Positions 1-7,617 of a stretch of DNA of 64,000 nt are shown piece after piece. Within the stretch, counting starts at the first letter, position 1. Every line of letters starts with the position of its first letter. The DNA lies in the NCBI RefSeq assembly GCF_030063455.1, contig NZ_JASITB010000003.1:357035-421034 (forward strand), written 5' to 3'. Origin of the DNA: Cryobacterium sp. PH31-O1. GTDB lineage: Bacteria > Actinomycetota > Actinomycetes > Actinomycetales > Microbacteriaceae. The position numbers and the translations under genes are program-made. The notes beneath the pieces were generated by a model, which worked only from the letters and a program-made list of their open reading frames with translations, was not told where the DNA came from and did not search any database.

Positions 1-819
1 CTTGAGCGGCCCGACGGTGAGCAGGCCGTGGGTGTCTGCGATCTTCTGGCCGGTGTGCATGCGCTCGGCTATGGCGCGGTCGAGGTCGGCCAGGTAGACG
101 CCGACGTCGACTCGGAGTGCGTCGAACCCGGCGGCGATGCGGCGTTGCCAGACGTCGCGGTTCCAGGTCATCTCGAAGTCGACGATGCCGACCACGCCGC
201 GGGCGGCGGCACGTTGGGCGGCCTGGGCGGCGAGCGCGTCGACCTCGGCGTTGGGCAGCTGGCCGAGCGCGATCGTGACGTTGAAGGCGGCTTGTTCGCG
301 CAGCAGTCCGGATGCATCGACTTTCACGTTGAATCGCTCGGCCGCCGCGCTGTTCAGCCAAACACAGTGCAGGTCGTGGCTGATCAAAGCGGTCGGATGC
401 CCGTGCGTCACCTCATCGAGACCGCGCAGGGTGGGTGCGTCGGCCCAGACGGCATCGCGAAAGCGCACTCCGATCAGCGGGGTTGGGCGGGCCGAGGGGT
501 CGCGCTGCGAGGCCGGGCGGTCCGACGCGTCGACGGAAGTCCCCCGGTCGAGCGCGACCGCGTGCGAACGCATGAGTTCGAGAGCCTCGCGGGCCGAGGT
601 TGCGGAGGACAGGTCGAACCGGGCGCCGGCGAGCGCCCACTGGGTCAGGTGCACGTGTTCGTCCCAGAGGCCGGGGATGACGGTGCGGCCGTCGAGGGTC
701 GGGGCATCCGTTTGGGTGGTAGCCGGTGTGATGCGGGTGATGATGCCCGCAGCGATGTGCACGTCGGAGAGCATCGTGTCGCCGGGCTGCATCACGGAGC
801 GAAGAACGAGATCGGGCAT
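1..819 (-). CDS. Amidohydrolase family protein (YtcJ-like), 3' end outside the window
   Basis: An open frame of 273 codons runs from an ATG (CAT at 817-819) off the left edge without a stop. The N-terminus has the small beta-sandwich typical of amidohydrolases, then GLWDEHVHL at about residues 50-58, matching the H-x-H metal site that opens the TIM barrel. Later stretches (TALISHDLHCVWLN, GIVDFEMTWN) resemble YtcJ-type metal-dependent hydrolases that act on N-acyl or cyclic amide bonds. The substrate cannot be told. It is transcribed leftwards, divergently from the surface protein at 1310. Overlapping frames on both strands are shadows of this gene. Family call is good, specificity unknown. 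Confidence 0.8.
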   Translation of the reverse strand, partial: MPDLVLRSVMQPGDTMLSDVHIAAGIITRITPATTQTDAPTLDGRTVIPGLWDEHVHLTQWALAGARFDLSSATSAREALELMRSHAVALDRGTSVDASDRPASQRDPSARPTPLIGVRFRDAVWADAPTLRGLDEVTHGHPTALISHDLHCVWLNSAAAERFNVKVDASGLLREQAAFNVTIALGQLPNAEVDALAAQAAQRAAARGVVGIVDFEMTWNRDVWQRRIAAGFDALRVDVGVYLADLDRAIAERMHTGQKIADTHGLLTVGPLK

Positions 820-1020
820 GGTTCGTCTTTCGGTCGAGAGGGGTTCTTGCCACCCTACAGGCGGGTGAGTTCGGGCACTGTTCGGGGCCCGTGCGGGGTG
901 CCTCCAGGCGTGAGTGACTCCGGGCTCGGTGCCTCCAGGCGTGAATGCCTCCGGGCGTGAATGCCTCCGGGCTCGGGGCCTGCGCGCGGGGCCTCATGGC
1001 GGACGGGGCCCGGGCCCCGT

Positions 1021-1052
1021 CCCCGGGCCCAGTTTAGAAACTGGGCCCGGGG
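1021..1052. repeat. Perfect 15-bp inverted repeat (hairpin)
   Basis: Positions 1021-1035 are the exact reverse complement of 1038-1052 with a 2-base loop. The core is GGGCCCAGTTT/AAACTGGGCCC. It lies upstream of both flanking divergent genes, so it is not placed as a normal terminator. The surrounding GGCCC-rich sequence repeats parts of it. It may be a REP-like palindrome. Confidence 0.6.
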
Positions 1053-1198
1053 CCATAAGGTGGGCCCGGGCGGGACCGACAATGAGCACGGGCGCGCCGG
1101 CGGCTCGATCAACGACATCGGGCGGACCGACAGCGGGCCGGCCGTGGCAGGAGGGAGGAGGCAGGAGGGAGGAGAGCCTAACAGGCATTACGAAAAGG

Positions 1199-1233
1199 TG
1201 ACAATTTGTCAAGAAACCGTAGATATCTACGGT
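1199..1233. promoter_or_regulatory. Two palindromic operator candidates upstream of the surface protein
   Basis: TGACAATTTGTCA (1199-1211) is a perfect odd palindrome. Five bases later comes the perfect 18-bp palindrome ACCGTAGATATCTACGGT (1216-1233). They lie about 80-110 bp before the ATG at 1310, where a promoter or repressor site is expected. No regulator gene is adjacent; the nearest are the kinase/regulator pair at 1971-4080. Function is inferred. Confidence 0.5.
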
Positions 1234-1309
1234 GAAGGCCGCTACGGTATGGCCTTCGGTGCCAATTCGCGGCCCGCGCCCAATCGACCATGCTGACAGG
1301 AATTCGCAA

Positions 1310-1843
1310 ATGGTAAAGAAGTTCTTCGCAATCACCGCCCTCGCCACTCTCGCCACTCTCGCCGTCTTTGCGGTCCCGGCGGCAGCAGCATCCGCTGTCG
1401 ATTATGTTCCCGGGGGCGACGTAAACGTGACGGTGACGGGGGTTCCCACTCCCGGAGCGTCCGTGACGGTGACGGCCGAACCGGGCTCCTTTCCCGACGA
1501 CTCGAGCGCGGCCATCACTATCTCCGGCTCCCCCAAGGCCAGCGTCGGCGCGGTGAAGGCGCCGACCGGCGCCGTGAACAACACCGGTTCGGTGAGCTTT
1601 ACCGTGGTGCTTCCCGCCACGGCCGCGGGGTCGCAGACCGCCACCATCTCCGGAGCCCAGACCGGCCGCTCGGGTTCGGCCGTCATCACCCTGGTCGTGG
1701 CAGACTCCGCCGCCGCCCGGCTCGCCTCCGCGGGCTATACGGCACCGACCGGGCTGATCTGGGGCGGCGGCGCCGCGCTGGTGCTCGGACTCGCCCTGGC
1801 CGCAGCGAGCGCGATGACGCGTCGGCGCGCATCCGCTAACTAG
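1310..1843 (+). CDS. Exported, membrane-anchored surface protein, function unknown
   Basis: 177 aa. The start at ATG 1310 is preceded by CAGGA and begins MVKKFFAITALATLATLAVF, a classical Sec signal peptide with an AAAASA cleavage region near residue 27. The middle is a Thr/Val/Ser-rich beta domain that looks Ig-like or bacterial-invasin-like (repeated V-T-V-T patterns). The C-terminus has a hydrophobic segment (GGGAALVLGLALAAAS) and a basic tail (MTRRRASAN), a sortase-like or tail-anchor arrangement, but no clear LPxTG is visible. Upstream palindromes suggest regulated expression. Role not recognised. Confidence 0.75.
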   Translation: MVKKFFAITALATLATLAVFAVPAAAASAVDYVPGGDVNVTVTGVPTPGASVTVTAEPGSFPDDSSAAITISGSPKASVGAVKAPTGAVNNTGSVSFTVVLPATAAGSQTATISGAQTGRSGSAVITLVVADSAAARLASAGYTAPTGLIWGGGAALVLGLALAAASAMTRRRASAN

Positions 1844-1970
1844 ACAACCAACCGCCCGAGATAGTGCTGTCGCCCACGGTCTGGCCAACCGCAGGATTCT
1901 GTCCAGTTTCCATAACCCCCATAGTGGGCTAAACCGTCGTGAGGGCCGTGTAAAACCCTAGGCTGAGGCC

Positions 1971-3215
1971 ATGGTGACAGGTGAGGCACTCCGCGACACG
2001 GGCCGAACCCTGCTCGATTTTCAGGGCGTCATGTTCGGGGCGCTGGTGATCGTGGGCACGGCGGTACTGCTCAGCCAACCGGATGCCCTCAACCCTGTTC
2101 TCTACGCCGTCGGCGCCGGCCTCATTGCCCTGATCACCCTGATCACCGGCATCTGGCGCAATCACCCCACCCTGCAACGGTTTTCGGTACTGCTGCCGCT
2201 CGCCGACCTAATTGGAATTCGGGTGACCGCCTACGCGGAGGGAGCGACGCTGTCGGGCGGGGCCCTGCTGCTGATTCTGCCTATCATCTGGATCGCCTAC
2301 TCCTACGGACTGCGCGCTGTGCTGGCCGCCATCGCCCTCATTCTGGTCACGAGCCCCGCGGGATTGTTGTCCCAGTACAGCGAAGAACTCGACCCCGACA
2401 ACTTCACCCGCATCGTGGCATACCCGCTGACGCTGCTTATTTTGGCGGGGGCTGCGGGGGTGTCGGGCGCGCGCATCCGTCGTAAGAGGGTGCAGCTGGC
2501 CGCGCAAACCGTGCTGACCGCGCAGGCGGTACGCGCCCGCGACGACCTGATCGAGGCCGTCACCCACGAGTTGCGCACTCCGCTCACCTCCATTCTGGGC
2601 AATGCCGAGCTGGTGTTGCGCACGAGCGAGCCGCAGACGGTGGCGCGGCGGGCCGGAGTGATCCTACGCAACGCCGAGCAGATGGAAGCCATTCTCACCG
2701 ATCTGCTGCTCGCCCGCAGCACGGGAACGGTGCTGCTCGGGCTGCACCGCGCAGACATCGACCTGCGCGCGCTCATCGAGACGAGCCTGGCGGCGAGCCG
2801 GGCGGCGGCCGATGCGCGCGGTGTGACGCTCGACGTGCTCGCTTCTGACCCGCTTCACGCCGACGTCGACCCCGGCCGCATTCGGCAGGTGCTCGACAAT
2901 ATGCTGACCAATGCCATTAAATACAACCGGGTCGGCGGCACGGTGGTCGTGAGCGAGACCCGCACGGTCGACACGGTGACATTCGCCGTCACCGACAGCG
3001 GATGCGGGATCGCCCCGCACGAACGCGCGCGGGTATTCGAGCCGTACTATCGCACCGAGTCGGCGCGGCGGTCTGCGCAGGAGGGCTCGGGGCTGGGCCT
3101 TGGCATCAGCCGGGACATCGCGCGGCGGCACGGTGGTGACCTGCGCCTGGTCGCATCGTCGTCGCGCGGAAGCAGGTTTGAGCTGACCCTACCGCTCGCG
3201 CTTTCTGAGCGCTGA
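1971..3215 (+). CDS. Sensor histidine kinase, membrane-bound
   Basis: 414 aa. About five to six hydrophobic segments fill residues 15-170. The HisKA domain follows with the phosphoacceptor motif THELRTPLTSILGN near residue 200. The ATPase domain has the N box (DNMLTNAIKYN, about residue 310), G1 box (DSGCGI) and G2 box (GSGLGLGIS). There is no large extracytoplasmic loop, so it may sense membrane state or an intramembrane cue. It lies 127 bp before a response regulator on the same strand, with which it probably pairs. A stem-loop with a T-run separates them, so they may be partly uncoupled. Confidence 0.9.
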   Translation: MVTGEALRDTGRTLLDFQGVMFGALVIVGTAVLLSQPDALNPVLYAVGAGLIALITLITGIWRNHPTLQRFSVLLPLADLIGIRVTAYAEGATLSGGALLLILPIIWIAYSYGLRAVLAAIALILVTSPAGLLSQYSEELDPDNFTRIVAYPLTLLILAGAAGVSGARIRRKRVQLAAQTVLTAQAVRARDDLIEAVTHELRTPLTSILGNAELVLRTSEPQTVARRAGVILRNAEQMEAILTDLLLARSTGTVLLGLHRADIDLRALIETSLAASRAAADARGVTLDVLASDPLHADVDPGRIRQVLDNMLTNAIKYNRVGGTVVVSETRTVDTVTFAVTDSGCGIAPHERARVFEPYYRTESARRSAQEGSGLGLGISRDIARRHGGDLRLVASSSRGSRFELTLPLALSER

Positions 3216-3216
3216 A

Positions 3217-3285
3217 GTTGCTGCGCCGATGCAGCCGTTGGGCGCGAGAGCGGTGGCGCAGGTAGGTTTCGGCGCAACATTTTTT
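3217..3285 (+). terminator. Possible terminator or attenuator after the histidine kinase
   Basis: GTTG and CGCCGA (3217-3229, with a CTG bulge) pair with TCGGCGCAAC (3269-3278), followed by a run of six T at 3280-3285. The long middle section weakens the call. It lies in the gap before the response regulator. Confidence 0.4.
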
Positions 3286-3342
3286 CAACTCTCCCTGGCT
3301 GTGGGGCTTGGGTAGAGTGAGGGGACAGGGCAAGGGGGCACC

Positions 3343-4080
3343 GTGAATTCTGACCGCATCGCGGTGGTCATCGAAGACGACGCCGATGTGGGCGAGGTGA
3401 TCGAGTCCATTCTCATCGAGGCCGGCTTCGAGGTGAAGCTCGCCGGCACCGGGGCCGAGGGAGTCGAACTCGTACGGGCCCATGCCCCGACGCTCACGAC
3501 CCTCGACGTGAACATGCCCGGCATGGACGGCTTCGAAACACTCAAACGCATTCGCCTACTCACCGCGAGCAGCATCATCATGATCTCGGCACGCTTTGAC
3601 GAGGTCGACGTCGTGCGCGGCCTCAGCGCCGGCGCCGACGACTTCGTCGCCAAACCCTTTCGCACCGGCGAGCTGCGCGCCCGCATCGACGCGGTGCTGC
3701 GGCGAGCGCCGACCGTGTTCGACGCCACACAGCCCAGCTCGGTCCCGAGACTCGAACCAAACGGATGGTTGCACCACGACGGTCTGCGCCTCGATCCGGC
3801 GCGGCGCGTGGTGGAGGTGGATGGGGCATCCGTTCTGCTGACCCGCAGTGAATTCGATCTGCTCGCGCGGCTGCTGCAGCGAGTCGATCAGGTGCACAGC
3901 AAGGGGGAACTCATTCTCGAACTGCGCGGCGACAGCTATGCCAGCGGCCTCGTGACGCTTGCCGACAAGCGCTCCCTCGAGGTGCACGTGGCGAACCTGC
4001 GCAGAAAGATCGGGCCCGCCGACCGCATCGAAACGGTGCGCGGTGTGGGCTACCGTCTGCGCCGCCTGGGCACAATCTAG
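3343..4080 (+). CDS. OmpR/PhoB-type response regulator
   Basis: 245 aa with a GTG start preceded by AAGGGGG. The receiver domain (residues 1-120) has acidic residues EDD at 11-13, the phospho-Asp in LTTLDVNMPGMDG (about residue 51) and the conserved Lys in FVAKPFR. The C-terminal winged helix (about 150-243) has LTRSEFDLLARLL and ends VRGVGYRLRR, diagnostic of the OmpR family. It probably answers to the upstream kinase. The next gene is the polysaccharide sugar transferase 150 bp downstream, a plausible but unproven target. Confidence 0.92.
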   Translation: MNSDRIAVVIEDDADVGEVIESILIEAGFEVKLAGTGAEGVELVRAHAPTLTTLDVNMPGMDGFETLKRIRLLTASSIIMISARFDEVDVVRGLSAGADDFVAKPFRTGELRARIDAVLRRAPTVFDATQPSSVPRLEPNGWLHHDGLRLDPARRVVEVDGASVLLTRSEFDLLARLLQRVDQVHSKGELILELRGDSYASGLVTLADKRSLEVHVANLRRKIGPADRIETVRGVGYRLRRLGTI

Positions 4081-4230
4081 GCCCCAGTCGCCTACCTCGC
4101 CGCTCAAACAAGCGGATGCGGATAGTCACGTTCCGCAGGCAGCCCTCGACCCCTCAATGGGGAAAACCCACTTCGGTATACTGGTCCGGCGGACGATTCC
4201 GCACACACACTCGGGGGGGGTGACCACGAC

Positions 4231-4524
4231 GTGTCGAACACGACGCTCGCACAAAAACAGATCAAACCGACCCGCGACTGGCACGCCATCTACTCGGCCC
4301 GCCTCACGCTCACCGACCTGCTCGTGCTCATCTGGGTCGTCTTCGGCGTGCAGATCGCCTGGTTCGGGTTTGACAGCGCCAACCTCGCCGTGCGGTCCTC
4401 CGACCTAGCCGTGAGCTACACCACGGTCTCCGTGATTCTGATCGTGAGCTGGATGGCCGTGCTCAGCATCTACGGAACCCGCACCGACGCGTGCTCGGAA
4501 CCGGTTTTGACGAGTACAAGCTGA
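4231..4524 (+). pseudogene. N-terminal fragment of polyprenyl-phosphate sugar transferase (frameshifted)
   Basis: A GTG-started frame encodes the N-terminal membrane part of a WcaJ/EpsE-type transferase (LTDLLVLIWVVFGVQIAWFG, then a second hydrophobic segment) and reaches YGTRTD before running into an unrelated tail and a stop. The remaining protein continues in the next frame with LGTGFDEYKLIAGASVRLFG. One missing base near 4487 would join the two frames into a protein of about 485 aa, the usual family length. This may be a true mutation or a sequencing error. Confidence 0.75.
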
Positions 4525-5690
4525 TCGCGGGGGCATCCGTTCGGCTGTTCGGTCTGCTGGCCATTGTGGCTTATCTCATGAAAATTGACGTGGCCCGCGG
4601 CTACATTCTGCTGGCGTTTCCGCTCGGCACGGTCGTGCTCGTGTTCTCGCGCTGGATGTGGCGCCAGTGGCTGGTCTCCCAGCGTGCCGGCGGCCACTTC
4701 ACCTCCCGCGTCATTCTGGTCGGCACCCTCGCGTCGTCCACCCATATCGCCCGCGAACTGAACACCCGCCTCGGAGCCGGCTATCTGGTGGTCGGCGCCT
4801 GCGTCACTGCTGGCGAGGTCAGCTCCCATCTGCCGGAGGGCACCGTTCCCGTGCTCGGCGGCATCGACGACGTGCACACCGCCCTCGACTCGCAAGCCGC
4901 CGACACGGTCGTCATTACCAGCAGCGACTCCATCTCCCCCACCCGCATGCGCGAACTCAGCTGGAGCCTCGAACCCGGCCGCCACCACCTCATCATGGTG
5001 CCGCGCCTCATCGACGTTGGCGGTCCGCGCATTCACACCCGGCCGGTCGCGGGGCTGCCGCTCATCCACGTTGAGACCCCCCGCTATGAAGGACGCACCC
5101 AATTCACCAAGCGCGCGTTCGACATCATCGTGTCGACCCTGCTCCTCGTGCTGCTCTCGCCCGTGCTGCTCGCTATCGCCCTCGCGGTGCGCATGAGCGG
5201 GGCCGGCCGGGTGCTCTTCACCCAGCAACGCGTCGGCTTCAACGGCAACCGCTTTCACATGATCAAGTTTCGCTCGATGGTGGTCGACGCCGAAGCCCGC
5301 CTCGCCGATCTGAAGGCCAGTGCCGGCAACTCGGTGATGTTCAAGATGAAGAACGACCCCCGCGTCACCCGGGTGGGCCGCGTGCTGCGCCGGTTCAGCC
5401 TCGACGAACTCCCCCAGCTATTCAACGTGCTGCGCGGAAACATGTCACTCGTCGGACCCCGCCCGCCGCTCGAGACCGAGGTGAACGAGTACGCGCACCA
5501 CGTGCACCGCCGTTTTCTGGTGAAGCCCGGCGTCACCGGACTCTGGCAGGTCAGCGGCCGCTCCAACCTCTCCTGGGACGAAACCGTGCGCCTCGACCTC
5601 TATTACGTCGAGAACTGGTCGCTCACCGGCGACTTGGTCATCCTTTGGCGCACAGCCCGCGCGGTACTGGCCCGAGACGGCGCCTTCTAG
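4491..5690 (+). CDS. Polyprenyl glycosylphosphotransferase, catalytic part (undecaprenyl-phosphate sugar transferase)
   Basis: 399 aa from GTG 4491. The family transfers a sugar-1-phosphate to undecaprenyl phosphate, the first step of exopolysaccharide repeat assembly at the membrane. Visible are three N-terminal membrane segments, a CoA-binding-like Rossmann region (RVILVGTLASSTHIAREL), one more membrane helix (about residue 210) and the bacterial sugar transferase domain: KRAFDIIVS, FTQQRVGFNG, FKIKFRSM-like MIKFRSMVVDAE, DELPQLFNVLRGNMSLVGPRPP and the C-terminal KPGVTGLWQVSGRS. The N-terminal piece is in another frame (4231-4524). Without repair this fragment may lack its first membrane helices. 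Confidence 0.85.
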   Translation: MLGTGFDEYKLIAGASVRLFGLLAIVAYLMKIDVARGYILLAFPLGTVVLVFSRWMWRQWLVSQRAGGHFTSRVILVGTLASSTHIARELNTRLGAGYLVVGACVTAGEVSSHLPEGTVPVLGGIDDVHTALDSQAADTVVITSSDSISPTRMRELSWSLEPGRHHLIMVPRLIDVGGPRIHTRPVAGLPLIHVETPRYEGRTQFTKRAFDIIVSTLLLVLLSPVLLAIALAVRMSGAGRVLFTQQRVGFNGNRFHMIKFRSMVVDAEARLADLKASAGNSVMFKMKNDPRVTRVGRVLRRFSLDELPQLFNVLRGNMSLVGPRPPLETEVNEYAHHVHRRFLVKPGVTGLWQVSGRSNLSWDETVRLDLYYVENWSLTGDLVILWRTARAVLARDGAF

Positions 5691-5841
5691 CTTTCGTCAA
5701 GCAGAGAAAATCTCAAGAAACCTCGCTAATCGACGGTGACTAGGCTACGTTCGCACTACGGAAGCGCGCTTACCCTCGCGAATCCGTCGTGTGTCGCCGC
5801 CCGCGCAGCGCACGTACCCGCCGGCTTGAAGGTGCACCCGC

Positions 5842-5952
5842 ATGCGCTCACCCCTGTACTACATCCGCCGGTGGCTCGACCGGCACCTGGGCGCTCCCCT
5901 CGACGCCATGTACGAGCGCATCGACGCGAACCTGCAGGGCGACGGCCGCTAG
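5842..5952 (+). CDS. Possible 36-aa small protein
   Basis: An ATG frame in the 373-base gap 5691-6063 encodes a basic, helical peptide beginning MRSPLYYIRRWLDRHLG and ending in an acidic helix. It has a plausible GAAGG six to ten bases upstream, at 5828-5832. Codon use is GC-rich at third positions as in real genes here. There is no recognised family. The rest of the gap shows nothing I can name; a longer overlapping frame at 5736-6131 looks spurious. Confidence 0.3.
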   Translation: MRSPLYYIRRWLDRHLGAPLDAMYERIDANLQGDGR

Positions 5953-6063
5953 CCCGCTTTCAGCCAGCGGATACGGGGTGGCAGGGATTCGCCGACAGCC
6001 CGCGCCACCAAGCCCGTCAAGTTGCCCTTGAAGTATACTGTCTATCTCGTCTAGACTGCGTGC

Positions 6064-6258
6064 ATGAAGAGCGCGGAACCTACCTGAAAGATGGTCAAAG
6101 TGCTGCGACAAGCGGGGTGAACTCCCGGTAAAACAGTCGGAAGCCACACCAAATGGTACTCACCGACCGGCCGCACCCTATCCATCCCTGACGGTCACAC
6201 CATGATGTCGCCGGGGCTTGTACGTCAGGTTCTGAAGGCAATTGAGGACACGAAATGA
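6064..6258 (+). pseudogene. hicA: HicA-like toxin, interrupted by two in-frame stops
   Basis: Reading from ATG 6064, the frame gives MKSAEPT-stop-KMVKVLRQAG-stop-TPGKTVGSHTKWYSPTGRT and ends PGLVRQVLKAIEDTK. This matches the small HicA RNase fold: a VLRQAGW helix, the GSH motif with the catalytic His, and a C-terminal LVRQVLKA helix. The stops are TGA at 6085-6087 and 6118-6120. The second sits where HicA normally has Trp (TGG to TGA). The final TGA overlaps the hicB ATG as ATGA, the normal hicAB arrangement. The toxin is probably dead. Confidence 0.7.
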
Positions 6259-6638
6259 GCAGCTACATTGCAACGGTCTCCCGCGAGGGTAAATGGTGGA
6301 TGGTGCGGGTGGCCGGACTGCACGGCCTCACCCAGGCGCGTCATCTGGGCGAGGCGAATCAGATGGCCCGTGAATTCATCGCCGTCTCGCTCGACGAACC
6401 GCTTGAGAACATCGACGTCGTTGTCACGGTCGGGTCCGCAGGAAAGGTCACAGACATCGACGGTGCGCTCAAACGCATCCGGGCCGAACGCGCCGCCGGT
6501 GCCGATTTGGAGCGTAAGGCCCAGCAAGCCACCATTGAGCTGGCCCGCGCTCTCGTCGCCGAAGACATTCCGTTGCGTGACATCGGGTCGGTGCTCGGCC
6601 TGTCGCACCAACGAGTGCACCAGCTCGTCAACAGCTAG
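6255..6638 (+). CDS. hicB: HicB-family antitoxin
   Basis: 127 aa. The N-terminal half has the HicB fold signature YIATVSREGKWWMVRVAGLHGLTQARHLGEA and the C-terminus a helix-turn-helix (IPLRDIGSVLGLSHQRVHQLVNS). HicB proteins neutralise HicA RNases and repress their own promoter. It overlaps the degenerate hicA by 4 bp. It looks intact although its toxin is broken, so it would be an orphan antitoxin or a surviving DNA-binding regulator. Confidence 0.75.
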   Translation: MSSYIATVSREGKWWMVRVAGLHGLTQARHLGEANQMAREFIAVSLDEPLENIDVVVTVGSAGKVTDIDGALKRIRAERAAGADLERKAQQATIELARALVAEDIPLRDIGSVLGLSHQRVHQLVNS

Positions 6639-6640
6639 CG

Positions 6641-7507
6641 CTACGACCCCGCGCGGTGCAGCAGCGACAGGTCGATGATGACCACGGCGTCGCGCGCGTC
6701 ACGCGAGAGGCGGTCCTGCTCCTTCTTGTATCGTGCGTCGGCGGCCTGCTGCTGCTCCGCAGACAGGGTCTTGGTATCTTGCGCCGGCGCCGCCCGCAGG
6801 TAGAGCGCGGCCCGCGCGCACAGGTAGCGCGTGGTGCCGCGGTCGAGAACCAGTTCGATGGAATCCGTCGCGGACCCGGTTGCCGACGGCCCGGTCTCGC
6901 CCCAGTACACGGATCGACCAGCAGCACCCTCGACGTGCTTACTGACGAGCGAGTCGCGGCACCAGTCGAGTGTCGTGCCGCCGGCGCCCGCGTCGATGGT
7001 CTTCACGTCGAGCAGCATCTTCTCGTTGGCCTTCAGCGTGGAGCTCGAGGCGTCGGCCGACAGGTGCACGCTGCCGTCGGCTGCGATCGTCGCGGTGAGA
7101 TTCACGACCGGCTGGTCGCGCAGGGCGAGGCTCTCCGACCCGATCCAGACCATCCACGAGACCCCGATCAGCAGCAGCAGGGCGCCGAGCGCCGCCCCGA
7201 TGCGGGTCAGCACGGGCCGCTTCCAGAGGGCACCGATAAAAGGAAGCACCCCGCCCAGCAGCACGACCACGATCGCCCACGGAAACAGCTGGGACTGGTT
7301 GCGAATGAGCCGGCCGAGCACGTCACCCTGAATGCCGATCGCGGCCAGCACGCCGAGGGCGAGGGTGATGGATCCGTAGAGGGCGACCCGCGCCGAGACG
7401 GGAAGATCGCCGTCGGCCGGCTTCGTCGCCGGGTCTGGGTCGGGGGCCTTCGGCGGTGGCACCGCGTCGGCCGCGGTGACCGCAGCTCTGCGCGACGAAC
7501 GAGGCAT
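6641..7507 (-). CDS. Membrane protein of unknown function
   Basis: 288 aa. A Pro/Asp/Ala-rich cytoplasmic N-terminus (1-35) is followed by three hydrophobic segments (about 38-60, 75-95, 103-125), then an extracytoplasmic beta-rich domain and a charged C-terminal helix (QQQAADARYKKEQDRLSRDAR). Two Cys (WCRDS and YLCAR) might pair in the external domain. It converges with hicB, with only 2 bp between their stops. No family recognised. Confidence 0.65.
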   Translation of the reverse strand: MPRSSRRAAVTAADAVPPPKAPDPDPATKPADGDLPVSARVALYGSITLALGVLAAIGIQGDVLGRLIRNQSQLFPWAIVVVLLGGVLPFIGALWKRPVLTRIGAALGALLLLIGVSWMVWIGSESLALRDQPVVNLTATIAADGSVHLSADASSSTLKANEKMLLDVKTIDAGAGGTTLDWCRDSLVSKHVEGAAGRSVYWGETGPSATGSATDSIELVLDRGTTRYLCARAALYLRAAPAQDTKTLSAEQQQAADARYKKEQDRLSRDARDAVVIIDLSLLHRAGS

Positions 7508-7617
7508 CAGCGGCCGTTCTGTTGGGGGGTCGCCGAAACCCTATCGCCACACCGCCGGTGCCGCTAGGCACTGCCCAGAGCGGATGCGGGACGGCCGGCC
7601 GCGCCTCCCGGCCCGCG

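Larger units (their letters stand above)
820..1309. other. Intergenic region with short repeats, hairpin and palindromes
   Basis: This 490-base gap between divergent genes holds no convincing gene. At about 900-980 the phrases CCTCCAGGCGTGA and CCTCCGGGCTCGG recur several times. A strong hairpin lies at 1021-1052 and two palindromes at 1199-1233. Reading frames crossing it are rich in Gly/Arg/Pro and follow the GC-rich repeats, so I treat them as spurious. Confidence 0.55.

Noticed and set aside
28..960. Long plus-strand frames over the left edge
   Set aside because: They are antisense shadows of the truncated amidohydrolase on the minus strand, which shows family motifs and good codon bias.
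961..1356. Frames crossing the GC-rich hairpin region
   Set aside because: Composition follows local repeats, there is no homologous pattern and no clear RBS.
4440..4530. Programmed frameshift in the sugar transferase
   Set aside because: No slippery heptamer or obvious downstream structure; mutation or sequencing error fits better.
5736..6131. 131-aa plus-strand frame
   Set aside because: It reads as Arg/Pro/His-rich shadow sequence and crosses the degenerate hicA in the wrong frame.
6064..6258. Read-through or recoded UGA in hicA
   Set aside because: Two UGA codons, no sign of recoding elements; simple decay is more likely.
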